From NCBI RefSeq assembly GCF_007989085.1, contig NZ_BJVJ01000038.1, forward strand, positions 1 to 60,958: 60,958 nucleotides of DNA, written 5' to 3'. How positions within the stretch are numbered: the stretch's first letter is position 1; each line of letters begins with the position of its first letter. The notes under the pieces are model-generated. The model was not told the origin of the DNA. It searched no databases and worked only from the letters and a program-made list of their open reading frames with translations. The position numbers were made by a program, and so were the translations under genes. Below, piece by piece: positions 9,829-19,202 of this stretch. Source of the stretch: Pseudonocardia sulfidoxydans NBRC 16205. Its GTDB lineage: Bacteria > Actinomycetota > Actinomycetes > Mycobacteriales > Pseudonocardiaceae.

Positions 9829-12287
9829 CCGGCCCCGCCGGGGGGCTCGTCGGGATCGTCGTCGTCTCCCACTCGCGGGCGCTGGCCGACGCCGCCGTCG
9901 CCCTCGCCCGGGAGATGGTCCACGACGGCGGCCCGCGCATCGAGGTCGCCGCCGGCCTCGACGAGACCACCTTCGGCACCGACGCCGCCGCGATCACGGC
10001 GGCCGTCGAGGCCGCCGACGACGGCGCCGGCGTCGTCGTGCTGATGGACCTCGGCAGCGCCGTGCTCTCGGCCGAGCTGGCGCTGGAGATGGTCGATCCC
10101 GACCTCGCCACCCGTGTCGTGCTCTGCGCGGCGCCGCTGGTCGAGGGGCTGGTCGCGGCCGTCGTGACCGCCGCGGGAGGTGCCGGCGCCGCCGCCGTCG
10201 CCGCCGACGCGACCGACGCCCTCACGGCGAAGACGGCGCAGCTGGGCAGCGCCCCGGCCGGGGCGGACGAGGCCCCGGCGCCGCCCGACGTCGAGGGGCC
10301 GACCGTCACGCTCACCCTGCGCGACCCCCACGGCCTGCACGCGCGCCCGGCGTCGCGGCTCGTCGGCGCGGTGCGTGGGCTCGCCGCGGACGTGCAGGCG
10401 CGCAACACGTCCACGGGATCGGGCTGGGTCCCCGTCGCGAGTCTGTCGCGGCTCGCGACGCTCGGCGGGCTCGCCGGCCACGTGATCGAGGTCCGCGCGA
10501 CCGGTCCCGACGCCGCCACCGCCCTCGACCGGGTGGTCGCCGCCGCAGCGGACTCGGGCCTGACCGGGGCCTTACTCGCTGCGCCGCAAGAGCTTCTCGT
10601 ACCCGACACCCCGGCCCGCCCCCTGGGCGCCTCGCCCGGGATCGCCGTCGGGCCCGCCCGCCCGCTGCGCGCGGCAGCGTTCGAGATCGACGAGGACCCC
10701 GCCGGTGACCCCGCCGCCGAACAGGCCCGGCTCGCGCGTGCCCGCGCCGACGCCGCCCACGCGATCGAGGCCGTCCGCGACCACACCGCCACCACCGCGG
10801 GCGCCGACGAGGCCGCCATCTTCGACGCCCACCTCGCACTGCTCGACGACCCCGACCTGCTCGACGACGCCCACGCCCGCATCGCCGCAGGTCGCGCCGC
10901 GGGGCGGGCCTGGGCCGACGCCGTCGACGCCGCCGCCGCCGCGTTCGCCGCGCTGCCGAGGGAGTACCTGCGTGCGCGGGCCGGCGACGTCCGCGCCGTC
11001 GGCGACCAGGTGCTGCGCGCCCTCACCGGCGCGGACGGGCCCGCCGCCACACCCGGCGACGGGGTGCTCGTCGCCGCCGACCTCACCCCCGCCGACGCCG
11101 CGGGCCTCGACCCCGCCACCGTCACCGGCGTCGTCCTCGCCGCGGGCAGCCCCACCGCCCACGCCGCGATCCTGCTGCGCGCCAAAGCGATCCCGGCCGT
11201 CGTGGGGGCCGGGATGCACGTCCTCGACGTCGCCGCCGGGACCGTCGTCGCCGTCGACGGCACCACCGGCGAGGTCCTCGTCGACCCCACACCGGCGCAG
11301 GCCGAGCGGTTCGCCGCCCGCGCCGCCGAGCAGGCCGACCGCGCCCGCGCCGCCCGCGCCCGCGCGTGCGAACCCGCCGTGACCCGCGACGGCACGACCG
11401 TGCTCGTCGGCGTCAACGCCGGGTCGGCCGCCGACGCCGCCACCGCGACCGGCGCCGACCTCGCCGGGCTGGTCCGCACCGAGTTCCTGTTCCTCGGCCG
11501 CGACGACGCCCCCGGCGTCGACGAGCAGGAGGCGGCCTACCGCGACGTCGCCGCCGCGCTGGGCGGGCGCCGGATCACGCTGCGCACCCTCGACGTCGGC
11601 GGGGACAAACCGTTGCCCTACGTCCCCGCAGCTGCCGAGGCCAACCCGTTCCTGGGCGTGCGGGGGCTGCGGCTCGCGCTGCGCGCCCCCGACCTGTTCG
11701 CGACCCAGCTGCGCGCGATCGTCCGGACCGCGCACGCGACACCGGTCAGTGTCATGTTCCCGATGGTCTCGACGGTCGCCGAGCTGCTCGCCGCCCGCGC
11801 CGCCCTCGACGCGGCGATCGCCGCGGAGGGCAGGGGAGTCCCGCCGCAGCTGCAGGTCGGGATGATGGTGGAGGTGCCGGCGGCGGCGCTGCGGGCCGCG
11901 GCGTTCGCCCCGCACGTCGACTTCCTGTCGATCGGCACCAACGACCTCACCCAGTACACGCTCGCCGCCGAACGCGGCAACGACGCCGTCGCCGCCCTGG
12001 CCGACCCCCTCGACCCGGCGGTCCTCGCCCTGGTCGCGGCGACCTGCCGCGGCGCCGGGGACGACGTCCTCGTCGCCGTGTGCGGGGAGGTCGCCGCCGA
12101 CGATGCCGCCGCGGCCCTGCTCGTCGGGCTGGGGGTGCGCGAGCTCAGCGTCGCCGCCCCCGCGGTGGCGGGGGTCAAACAGTCGGTCCGGGGGATCGAC
12201 CTCGCCGCCGCCGCGGCGCTGGCGGAACAGGCCCTGCGCGCCCCCGACGCCGAGACGGTCAGAGCCCTGGCCGCCCCCGGGCACTGA
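9825..12287 (+). CDS. dhaM: DhaM-HPr-Enzyme I fusion phosphotransferase
   Basis: An 820-residue fusion of three phosphocarrier units. Residues ~8-130 are a DhaM/EIIA-Man-like domain with phospho-histidine H16 (VVVSHS). Residues ~160-245 are HPr with H172 in HGLHARPAS. From about residue 265 to the end is full-length Enzyme I, with active-site H446 in SPTAHAA (usually GGRTSHAA), the PEP-binding LVRTEFLF segment, and the C-terminal SIGTNDLTQYTLAAER motif. The protein could therefore take phosphate from PEP and relay it internally to DhaL with no separate PTS genes. The GTG start overlaps the dhaL stop (GTGA). Confidence 0.95.
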   Translation: MTGPAGGLVGIVVVSHSRALADAAVALAREMVHDGGPRIEVAAGLDETTFGTDAAAITAAVEAADDGAGVVVLMDLGSAVLSAELALEMVDPDLATRVVLCAAPLVEGLVAAVVTAAGGAGAAAVAADATDALTAKTAQLGSAPAGADEAPAPPDVEGPTVTLTLRDPHGLHARPASRLVGAVRGLAADVQARNTSTGSGWVPVASLSRLATLGGLAGHVIEVRATGPDAATALDRVVAAAADSGLTGALLAAPQELLVPDTPARPLGASPGIAVGPARPLRAAAFEIDEDPAGDPAAEQARLARARADAAHAIEAVRDHTATTAGADEAAIFDAHLALLDDPDLLDDAHARIAAGRAAGRAWADAVDAAAAAFAALPREYLRARAGDVRAVGDQVLRALTGADGPAATPGDGVLVAADLTPADAAGLDPATVTGVVLAAGSPTAHAAILLRAKAIPAVVGAGMHVLDVAAGTVVAVDGTTGEVLVDPTPAQAERFAARAAEQADRARAARARACEPAVTRDGTTVLVGVNAGSAADAATATGADLAGLVRTEFLFLGRDDAPGVDEQEAAYRDVAAALGGRRITLRTLDVGGDKPLPYVPAAAEANPFLGVRGLRLALRAPDLFATQLRAIVRTAHATPVSVMFPMVSTVAELLAARAALDAAIAAEGRGVPPQLQVGMMVEVPAAALRAAAFAPHVDFLSIGTNDLTQYTLAAERGNDAVAALADPLDPAVLALVAATCRGAGDDVLVAVCGEVAADDAAAALLVGLGVRELSVAAPAVAGVKQSVRGIDLAAAAALAEQALRAPDAETVRALAAPGH

Positions 12288-12294
12288 CACACCC

Positions 12295-12410
12295 GCGCGC
12301 AACCTCACCGCTGTCGACGGCGCTCCCGACAACCGTGAGGTTGCGGCCGGCTCTTCGCGCGCAACCTCACGGCTGTCGACGGGCCGGATCACGACAGTGA
12401 GGTTGCGCGC
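12295..12410. repeat. Two 62-bp-period dyad repeats
   Basis: The 169-bp gap between dhaM and the FMN reductase holds two copies of a dyad starting GCGCGCAACCTCAC (12295 and 12357, period 62). The second is nearly fully self-complementary: the left arm GCGCGCAACCTCAC plus CTGTCG pairs with CGACAG plus GTGAGGTTGCGCGC at 12391-12410. The same core (GCGCAACCTCA, CTGTCGGCGG) with the same period recurs at 60785-60958. Confidence 0.85.
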
Positions 12411-12456
12411 GGATGATCGCCGCACCTCACGGCAGCCCGACTGCTGCCCGCGAGGC

Positions 12457-13002
12457 TCAGACCTGCGGGGTGATCGCCTGCAGCGCGGCCGAGCCCCGCA
12501 CGGCGCGGGCCAGGTCGGCGAGCGCGGAGCCGTGGGCCGCGGCGAGCGTCGCGCTCTCCTCGGTCAGCGTCGTCCGGTCGACGTAGGCGCCGTGGTCGAA
12601 GTAGAGACCCGGCGAGAGCACCTGCACCGCGAAGAACGACGCCAGCACGTTGCGCAGGTCGTTCACCGCGAGGAAGTGGTGCGCGCTCGCGCCCGTCAGC
12701 ACCGTCGCGGCGACCTTGCCCTGCAGCGGCGCCGTCTTCTCGCCCCAGCGGCCGCGCTCGGTGCCCTCCAGCGCCGTGCGCAGCAGCGCGCTGAACGACG
12801 CCCGGTACACCGGGCTGCCCAGCACGACGCCGTCGGCGGCCTCGAACGCCGCCGCGATCTCCTCCTGCGAGACCTGGCTGATCTCCAGCAGCGACGTCGT
12901 CGCCCCCGCCTTCGCCGCGCCCGCGAGGATCCCCTCCACGGCGGTCGTGGTCCGGCCGCCGACGTCGGGCCCACCGACGAGCCCCACCAGCACCGGCGTC
13001 AT
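12457..13002 (-). CDS. NAD(P)H-dependent FMN reductase
   Basis: A 181-residue flavodoxin-fold reductase of the SsuE/MsuE type. Support: the N-terminal VGLVGGPDVGGRTTTAVEGI phosphate-binding loop and ADGVVLGSPVYRASFSALLR, the GSPxY flavin-binding motif. It would supply reduced FMN to a monooxygenase. Its ATG overlaps the stop of the upstream flavin reductase gene, so the two reductases are translationally coupled. No partner oxygenase is in the window. Confidence 0.85.
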   Translation of the reverse strand: MTPVLVGLVGGPDVGGRTTTAVEGILAGAAKAGATTSLLEISQVSQEEIAAAFEAADGVVLGSPVYRASFSALLRTALEGTERGRWGEKTAPLQGKVAATVLTGASAHHFLAVNDLRNVLASFFAVQVLSPGLYFDHGAYVDRTTLTEESATLAAAHGSALADLARAVRGSAALQAITPQV

Positions 13003-13535
13003 CGGGCCTGCTCCGTCTCGGCCGCCGGCGCGATCAACGTGTAGGCGCCGCGGTGGAACAGCAGCGGCGAGCGGGACTCGTCGGCACCCAGGTGGTGGAC
13101 GCGGCCGACGACGATCGTGTGGTCGCCGCCCTCGTACTCGTGCTCGAGCGAGCAGTCGATCCAGGCGGCGACGCCGTCGAGGATCGGCGCCCCGGACGGT
13201 GCGGCGCTCCAGGTCACGCCGGCGAACTTGTCGGTGCCCGACCGCGCGAACCCGGCGCTGTAGTGCTGGTGGTCGGAGGCGAGCACGTTCACGCAGAAGC
13301 GGCCCACCTCCCGGATCCGCGGCCACGTCGACGACGTCCGGGCGGGGCAGAAGTTCACCAGGGGCGGTTCCAGCGACAGCGACGCGAACGACTGACAGGT
13401 GAAGCCCAGCGGCCCGTCGGGGCCCGCTCCCGTCACGACGACGATCCCGGACACGAAATGGCCCAGCACGTCCCGCATGGTCGCGGAGTCGACCGGGTCG
13501 GGGTGGGCACCTGTACTCGAGAGCGAACCTGTCAC
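12999..13535 (-). CDS. Flavin reductase family protein (HpaC/NtaB-like)
   Basis: A 178-residue flavin reductase-like domain protein with a split beta-barrel FMN-binding fold. Typical segments are MRDVLGHFVSGIVVVTG at the start, LGFTCQSFASLSLEPPLVNF in the middle, and a C-terminal HTIVVGRVHHLG. These enzymes reduce flavin with NAD(P)H for two-component monooxygenases. The GTG at 13535 has no clear Shine-Dalgarno; the internal ATG about 19 codons in is an alternative. It is divergent from the aldehyde dehydrogenase, with a clear dyad in the shared promoter region. Confidence 0.82.
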   Translation of the reverse strand: MTGSLSSTGAHPDPVDSATMRDVLGHFVSGIVVVTGAGPDGPLGFTCQSFASLSLEPPLVNFCPARTSSTWPRIREVGRFCVNVLASDHQHYSAGFARSGTDKFAGVTWSAAPSGAPILDGVAAWIDCSLEHEYEGGDHTIVVGRVHHLGADESRSPLLFHRGAYTLIAPAAETEQAR

Positions 13536-13579
13536 CCGATCAACCCTAGGTGGCGGAGCGCGCCGCGACCATGGCAAAG

Positions 13580-13610
13580 CGTCACACCACGACGTCGACG
13601 GAGTGTGACG
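13580..13610. promoter_or_regulatory. Inverted repeat in the flavin reductase / aldehyde dehydrogenase divergent promoter
   Basis: A perfect 8-bp inverted repeat, CGTCACAC (13580-13587) and GTGTGACG (13603-13610), with a 15-bp spacer, sits between divergent starts at 13535 and 13719. Its position fits an operator controlling both transcripts. The regulator is not identified. Confidence 0.55.
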
Positions 13611-13718
13611 GCGGTCATTGCGGCCGACCCGGGGGTGGTGCCCGCAGGCGTGGCCGTGCCCGCCCGGGTCTCGTAGCGTTGCCGCGGAACGCCCGGCGAC
13701 GTCGAGGAGGACGGTGGA

Positions 13719-15194
13719 ATGGCGGATCTCGAGCACTTCCGGATGGTGATCGGCGGCAAGGCCGTCGACGCGATCTCGGGGAAGACGTTCGAGTCGGAGA
13801 ACCCCTACACCGGGCAGCCGTGGGCGGTGCTTCCCGACGGCGGTCCCGACGACATCGACGCGGCGGTCGCCGCGGCGCGGGCCGCGCTGGACGGGGAGTG
13901 GGGTGAGCTGACCGGGTTCGCGCGCGCGGCGCTGATGCGCCGCCTCGGCGACCTCATCGCGGAGAACGCCGAACGGCTGGCCCGCCTGGAGGTCAACGAC
14001 TCCGGCAAGCTGTACCGGGAGATGATCGGCCAGCTCAACGGCCTGGGCGGCTGGTTCCACTACTACGCCGGCATCGCCGACAAGCTCGAGGGCCGCCAGA
14101 TCCCCTCGCCCAACCCGAACTTCCTCGTCTACACCCGCCGCGAGCCGGTCGGTGTCGTCGCGGCCATCACGCCCTGGAACTCGCCGCTGCTGCTGCTCAC
14201 GTGGAAGGTCGCGCCCGCGCTGGCGGCGGGCTGCACGATCGTGGTGAAGCCGTCGGAGCACGCGCCGTCGTCATCGCTGGGGCTCGCGGAGCTGTTCGAG
14301 AAGGCGGGCTTCCCGCCCGGCGTCGTGAACGTCGTGACGGGCAACTCCCGCGAGGTCGGGGCGCACCTGGCCGGGCACCCCGGCGTCGACAAGGTCGCGT
14401 TCACCGGCTCGACGGCCACCGGCCGGGCCGTCGCGCACGCCGCCGCGGAGAACCTCAACAAGGTCACCCTCGAGCTGGGCGGCAAGTCGCCGCAGGTCGT
14501 GTTCCCCGACGCGGACCTCGAGGCGGCGTCCAACGGGCTGGTCGCGGGCGTGTTCGCGGCGACGGGCCAGACCTGCATGGCGGGGTCGCGGCTGATCGTG
14601 CACGAGTCGGTGCACGACGAGCTGGTCCGGCTGGTGGCGGAACGGGCGTCGCGGATCCGGCTGGGCGACCCCAACGACCCCGGCACCGAGATGGGGCCGG
14701 TCGCGAACCGGCCGCAGTACGAGAAGGTCCTCGGCTACCTGGAGACGGCGAAGGGGGAGGGGGCGACGGTCGCCTACGGCGGCGCGGCCGACACCGGGAT
14801 GGGTGGGCTGTTCGTGCAGCCGACGGTGCTGACCGGCGTCGGGCCGGAGTCGACGATCGTGCGCGAGGAGGTGTTCGGCCCGGTCCTGTCGGCGTACACG
14901 TTCACCACCGAGGACGAGGCGATCACGCTGGCCAACGACACCCAGTACGGCCTCGCCGGTGCCGTCTGGACCAAGGACGTGCACCGCGCGCACCGGGTCG
15001 CCGCGAAGATCCGGGCCGGCTCGGTGTGGATCAACGCCTACCGCGTCGTCGCACCCAGCGTGCCCTTCGGCGGCTTCAAGAGCTCCGGGCTCGGCCGCGA
15101 GAACGGCATCGATGCGGTCAACGAGTACACCGAGAACAAGTCGGTGTGGGTCGAGCTGTCCGGCGGCACCCGGGATCCGTTCACTCTCGGCTGA
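13719..15194 (+). CDS. Aldehyde dehydrogenase (NAD(P)+)
   Basis: A 491-residue enzyme of the ALDH superfamily that oxidises an aldehyde to the acid. The catalytic nucleophile is C286 (GQTCMAG) and the general base is E252 (LELGGKSPQ). PWNSPLLLLTWKVAPALAAG and FTGSTATGRAV form the cofactor site, and EVFGPVLSAYTF is the usual C-terminal motif. The ATG follows GAGGAGG. The divergent reductase pair suggests a shared aldehyde or alcohol oxidation pathway. The substrate is unknown. Confidence 0.93.
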   Translation: MADLEHFRMVIGGKAVDAISGKTFESENPYTGQPWAVLPDGGPDDIDAAVAAARAALDGEWGELTGFARAALMRRLGDLIAENAERLARLEVNDSGKLYREMIGQLNGLGGWFHYYAGIADKLEGRQIPSPNPNFLVYTRREPVGVVAAITPWNSPLLLLTWKVAPALAAGCTIVVKPSEHAPSSSLGLAELFEKAGFPPGVVNVVTGNSREVGAHLAGHPGVDKVAFTGSTATGRAVAHAAAENLNKVTLELGGKSPQVVFPDADLEAASNGLVAGVFAATGQTCMAGSRLIVHESVHDELVRLVAERASRIRLGDPNDPGTEMGPVANRPQYEKVLGYLETAKGEGATVAYGGAADTGMGGLFVQPTVLTGVGPESTIVREEVFGPVLSAYTFTTEDEAITLANDTQYGLAGAVWTKDVHRAHRVAAKIRAGSVWINAYRVVAPSVPFGGFKSSGLGRENGIDAVNEYTENKSVWVELSGGTRDPFTLG

Positions 15195-15324
15195 CGCCTG
15201 GTCACCCTCCGCCACTCGAACGGGGTGCCTGTCGCCCGCGGACGGCCGGACCCTGCGCGGTACAAAGACGCCGGAAGTCGTCGCCCGTCACTCGTGGGGA
15301 GCCCGGTGGGCGGCGGCGACCCGA

Positions 15325-15357
15325 CGGTCGGCGACCGGGGGAACCGGTCGCCGACCG
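15325..15357. terminator. Bidirectional stem-loop terminator
   Basis: A perfect 14-bp stem, CGGTCGGCGACCGG (15325-15338) with CCGGTCGCCGACCG (15344-15357), and a GGGAA loop. It lies between the convergent aldehyde dehydrogenase and sigB genes. There is no U-tract, as is common in actinobacteria. Confidence 0.75.
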
Positions 15358-15405
15358 CGGCCTCGTCTCGAGAGGTCCTCGGGATCGCGCCGCAGGTGCG
15401 AGCGG

Positions 15406-16452
15406 TCAGCTCGCGTAGGCGCGCAACCGGTCGGCGCGCTCGCCGACCCGCAGCTTGCCCATGACCTCGCGCTCGATCTGGCGCACCCGCTCGCGCGAGA
15501 GACCGAACCGGCGGCCGATCTGGTCGAGCGTGCGCGGCTGGCCGTCGTCGAGGCCGTAGCGCATCCGGATCACGTTCTGCTCCCGCTCGTCGAGCGTCGC
15601 GAGCACGCGGCGCAGGTCGTCGTGGAGCAGGTGCGAGATCACGGTGTTCTCGGCGTCGGCGGCCTCGGCGTCCTCGATGAAGTCCCCGAGCGGGGCCTCC
15701 TCCTCGGCGCCGACCGGCATGTCCAGGCTCACCGGGTCGCGGGCGTGGTCGAGGAGGTCGGCGATCTTCTCCTCGGGCAGGCCCGACTCCTCGGCCAGCT
15801 CGGCGTGCGTGGCCTCCCGGCCGAGACGCTGGTGCATGTCGCGCTTGATTCGCGCCAGCTTGTTGACCTGCTCCACGAGGTGCACCGGGAGCCGGATCGT
15901 GCGCGCCTGGTCGGCCATGCCGCGGGTGATGGCCTGCCGGATCCACCACGTCGCGTACGTGGAGAACTTGAAGCCCTTGGCGTAGTCGAACTTCTCGACG
16001 GCGCGGATCAGGCCGAGGTTGCCCTCCTGGATCAGGTCGAGCAGCGGCATACCGCGGCCGGTGTAGCGCTTGGCCAGGCTCACCACGAGGCGCAGGTTGG
16101 CCTCGAGGAGGTGGTTGCGGGCGCGGGCGCCGTCGCGGCCCACTGCCCGCAGGTCGCGCGCGTAGTCGGCGTCGAGCTCACGGCCCTCGGCGGCCGCGGT
16201 GTCGAGCACGTGGCGGGCGAAGACGCCGGCCTCGATGCGCTTGGCGAGGTCGACCTCCTGGGCCGCCGTGAGCAGCGCGGTCTTGCCGATCCCGTTGAGG
16301 TAGACGCGGACGAGGTCGGCCGCGGGGCTCTGCGCGTCGAGCTCGTCGACCCGCGGAGCGGCGACGGTCGGCTCGGTGTCCCACACCTCGCGCTCGGGGG
16401 CGGTACGCTGCGACGGAACTGCCTTCGGCTTACGGGCGGTGGCTGCGGTCAT
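15406..16452 (-). CDS. sigB: RNA polymerase sigma factor SigB (group 2, sigma-70 family)
   Basis: A 348-residue principal-like sigma factor. Region 1.2 reads [24 protein letters not shown] (here with ELDAQ). Region 2 contains [20 protein letters not shown] and the -10-recognising [17 protein letters not shown]. Region 3 has [17 protein letters not shown]. Region 4 ends with the -35-binding [18 protein letters not shown] and [11 protein letters not shown]. The N terminus is short and lacks the long region 1.1 of SigA, so it matches mycobacterial SigB, a stationary-phase and stress factor. The ATG at 16452 has GGGAGGG upstream. Confidence 0.94.
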   Translation of the reverse strand: MTAATARKPKAVPSQRTAPEREVWDTEPTVAAPRVDELDAQSPAADLVRVYLNGIGKTALLTAAQEVDLAKRIEAGVFARHVLDTAAAEGRELDADYARDLRAVGRDGARARNHLLEANLRLVVSLAKRYTGRGMPLLDLIQEGNLGLIRAVEKFDYAKGFKFSTYATWWIRQAITRGMADQARTIRLPVHLVEQVNKLARIKRDMHQRLGREATHAELAEESGLPEEKIADLLDHARDPVSLDMPVGAEEEAPLGDFIEDAEAADAENTVISHLLHDDLRRVLATLDEREQNVIRMRYGLDDGQPRTLDQIGRRFGLSRERVRQIEREVMGKLRVGERADRLRAYAS

Positions 16453-16647
16453 CGTGGAATCCCTCCCTGCGCTGCCGGGGGGTACGCTGTGGCGTCTGCC
16501 GCCCCGGCTTCTGTTCGTTCCAACGCAAGGTCGTGGACAATCGTTCCCGGCCCAGCGCATCCGCCGTGCGGGTGACAACGTGGGTCTCGTCACTCCGGGA
16601 ACGTCCGGGACCTCCCGCGGTGGTGGCCGGGAGCATCGGGGGCGCGG

Positions 16648-18318
16648 GTGGGGAAGTTGCACGACGTGGTGTCCCCGTCGTGGCTCGCGGCCCGGTTCGA
16701 CCCCGTCGACGTCGTCGGCACCCTCGCCGAGACCGCGCGGTCGGTCGTGGCCGAGCCCGCCACGGCAGCGGCCGCGACGGCCCGGCTCGCCGGGGACAGC
16801 CTGCGTGCCCTGGCCGCCGCCGCCGCGCCGGGCGCGACACGAGAGCTCGATCCGCCGCCCGACCGTCGCCACTCCCACCCCTCGTGGGGCACCAACGCCT
16901 GGTACGCGCTGTGCCGTCGTGAGCACGCGCTGCTGGCCGAGTGGGCCCGCGCCGTCGCCGCCGGCACCGAGCTGGGGCCGGTCACCACCCGCAAGCTGGC
17001 GTTCGTCGTCGACCAGGTCGTCGCCGCCACCGACCCCGTCAACTGGCCGCTCACCAACCCCGAGGTGCCCGCCACCGCCCTGCGCACCGGCGGGCGCAGC
17101 CTGCTGCGGGGGCTGCGCAACCTCGCCCGCGACGTCGTCACCAACGGTGGGGCGCCGCTGCAGGTACCGCGCGGCGCGCTCGTCGTCGGCCGCGACATCG
17201 CCGCGACCCCCGGGAAGGTCGTGTACCGCAACGACCTCGTCGAGCTCGTCCAGTACGCGCCGACCACCGACGCGGTGCACCGCACGCCGCTGCTGCTGTC
17301 GCCGCCCTGGATCAACAAGTACTACGTCATGGACCTCGCCCCGGGCCGCAGCTTCGCGCAGTGGGCCGTCGACCACGGGCGCACCGTCTTCGCGCTCAGC
17401 TACCGCAACCCCGGTCCCGAGCACCGCGACCTCACCATGGCCGACTACCTCGACTCGGGCCTGCTCACCGCGCTCGACGTTGTCGAGGACGTCACCGGGG
17501 AACCACGCACGGACGTCGCCGCACTCTGCCTGGGCGGCACCCTCGCCACCGCGGGCGCGGCGTGGCTCGCCGCCCGCGGCGACCGCCGCATCGGCACGCT
17601 CACGCTGCTCAACACGATGCTCGACTACAGCGAGCCCGGCCCGCTGGGCGTGTTCACCGATCCCCGCGCCGTCGAACGCCTCGAGCGGCGGATGCGCGGC
17701 CCCGGCTATCTGCCCGGGTCGGCGATGCGCGCCACCTTCGACGCGCTGCGCCCCGACGACCTGATCTGGCGCTACGTCGTCGACGGCTGGTGGTTGGGCA
17801 ACGAGCCGCCGGTGTTCGACCTGCTCGTCTGGAACGCCGACTCGACCCGAATGCCCGCGGCGATGCAGACGGAGTACCTCACGGGCCTCTACGTCGAGAA
17901 CCGGCTCGCCACCGGCCGGATGGAGCTGGCCGGCGTGCGGCTGGACCTGGGCGCGGTCCGCCACGACACCTACGTCGTGGCGGCCGAGTCCGACCACATC
18001 GCGCCCTGGCGTTCGGTCCACGCCGGCGCGCGGCTGCTCGGCGGCGACGTCCGCTTCGTGCTGACGACGTCGGGGCACATCGCGGGCGTGGTGAACCCGC
18101 CGTCGCCGCGGGCCGCGCACCGCGTCGGCACCGGGCCCGTCCCCGCCGACGCCGACGCGTGGCGCGACGCGACCGGGCAGCGGCAGGGCAGCTGGTGGGA
18201 GGACTGGGCGGTGTGGTCGGCGGAACGGGCCGGCCCGATGCGTCCGCCGCCTCCGATGGGCAGCGCCGACCATCCGCCGCTCGACGACGCCCCGGGGCGG
18301 TACGTGCGCGAGACCTGA
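16648..18318 (+). CDS. phaC: Poly(R)-hydroxyalkanoate synthase (PhaC, class I-like)
   Basis: A 556-residue alpha/beta-hydrolase-fold polymerase that would join hydroxyacyl-CoA units at the surface of storage granules. The catalytic cysteine C294 lies in ALCLGGT, the family's variant lipase box. D449 ([10 protein letters not shown]) and H477 ([11 protein letters not shown]) complete the triad; their 28-residue spacing matches that of classical PhaC. The N-terminal substrate-region motif [17 protein letters not shown] and [12 protein letters not shown] are typical. The GTG start has no strong SD. A small HTH gene follows 39 bp downstream and could sense PHA. Confidence 0.92.
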   Translation: MGKLHDVVSPSWLAARFDPVDVVGTLAETARSVVAEPATAAAATARLAGDSLRALAAAAAPGATRELDPPPDRRHSHPSWGTNAWYALCRREHALLAEWARAVAAGTELGPVTTRKLAFVVDQVVAATDPVNWPLTNPEVPATALRTGGRSLLRGLRNLARDVVTNGGAPLQVPRGALVVGRDIAATPGKVVYRNDLVELVQYAPTTDAVHRTPLLLSPPWINKYYVMDLAPGRSFAQWAVDHGRTVFALSYRNPGPEHRDLTMADYLDSGLLTALDVVEDVTGEPRTDVAALCLGGTLATAGAAWLAARGDRRIGTLTLLNTMLDYSEPGPLGVFTDPRAVERLERRMRGPGYLPGSAMRATFDALRPDDLIWRYVVDGWWLGNEPPVFDLLVWNADSTRMPAAMQTEYLTGLYVENRLATGRMELAGVRLDLGAVRHDTYVVAAESDHIAPWRSVHAGARLLGGDVRFVLTTSGHIAGVVNPPSPRAAHRVGTGPVPADADAWRDATGQRQGSWWEDWAVWSAERAGPMRPPPPMGSADHPPLDDAPGRYVRET

Positions 18319-18357
18319 GGCGGGATCAGGGACAATGGGCGTGACCCGAGGAGAGTG

Positions 18358-18765
18358 ATGAGCGCAGGCGAGCGAACGGACAGCGGGCCCTGGACCGAGC
18401 AGGTCAACGCGCTCGGCGACTTCATCCGCGGGCAGCGACGCCTCGCGAACCTGTCGCTGCGGGAGATGGCGTCGCTGACCAGCGTCTCCAACGCCTATCT
18501 GTCGCAGGTCGAGCGCGGGCTGCACCAGCCGTCGCTGAAGGTGCTGCGGTCGATCGCCGACGCCCTGCAGCTCTCCACCGAGCAGCTGCTGTCGCAGGCC
18601 GGGTGGTCCACGGCCGAGCCCGCCGCCGCGGCCCCCGAGCCGGAGCCGGTCGTGACCGGGACCGAGGACGCCATCCGCGCCGACCCCCGGCTCACCGACG
18701 ACCAGAAGGCGGCCCTGCTCGGGGTGCTGCGCAGCTTCGTCGAGGGCGCGGCCCCCGCTCGGTAG
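18358..18765 (+). CDS. XRE-type helix-turn-helix regulator downstream of phaC
   Basis: A 135-residue cytoplasmic protein with an HTH_3 domain at about residues 20-75 ([20 protein letters not shown], then [11 protein letters not shown]). The C-terminal ~55 residues are acidic and end in a helical stretch, [16 protein letters not shown]. The ATG at 18358 is preferred because GAGGAG sits at a proper distance; a GTG one codon upstream is too close. Its position directly after phaC suggests control of PHA genes, which is inference. Confidence 0.85.
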   Translation: MSAGERTDSGPWTEQVNALGDFIRGQRRLANLSLREMASLTSVSNAYLSQVERGLHQPSLKVLRSIADALQLSTEQLLSQAGWSTAEPAAAAPEPEPVVTGTEDAIRADPRLTDDQKAALLGVLRSFVEGAAPAR

Positions 18766-18779
18766 TCGGAGCGCGGTGG

Positions 18780-19202
18780 TCAGACCTCGACCAGCACGGT
18801 GAACGGGCCGTCGTTGACCGACTCGACCTCCATCGGCGCCCGGAACACCCCGGTCTCGACGCTCGCGCCGCGCCCCCGCAGCTCCGCCACCACGGCCTCC
18901 ACCAGCGGTGCGGCCGCCTCGGGGCGGGCCGCGGCCTGCCACGACGGGCGCCGGCCCTTGCGGGTGTCGCCGTAGAGCGTGAACTGGCTGACGACGAGCA
19001 GCGGCGCGCCCGTGGTCGCGCACGACTGCTCGTCGCGCAGGATCCGCAGCTCGTGCAGCTTGCGGGCCATCGTCGCGGCGTGCTCGGCGGTGTCGTCGTG
19101 GTGCACCCCGAGCAGCACGAGCAGGCCCGCGCCGATCTCGCCGACCGTCTCGCCCTCGACGCGGACCGCGGCCCGGGTGACGCGGGCGGCGACGGCCCTC
19201 AC
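18780..19202 (-). CDS. dtd: D-aminoacyl-tRNA deacylase
   Basis: A 140-residue homodimeric proofreading enzyme that hydrolyses D-amino acids mischarged on tRNA. The two active-site signatures are present: [17 protein letters not shown], and the Gly-cisPro motif region NDGPFT near the C terminus. The length is standard. The ATG overlaps the methyltransferase stop (ATGA), so the genes are coupled. It ends 15 bp from the convergent HTH gene. Confidence 0.96.
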   Translation of the reverse strand: MRAVAARVTRAAVRVEGETVGEIGAGLLVLLGVHHDDTAEHAATMARKLHELRILRDEQSCATTGAPLLVVSQFTLYGDTRKGRRPSWQAAARPEAAAPLVEAVVAELRGRGASVETGVFRAPMEVESVNDGPFTVLVEV

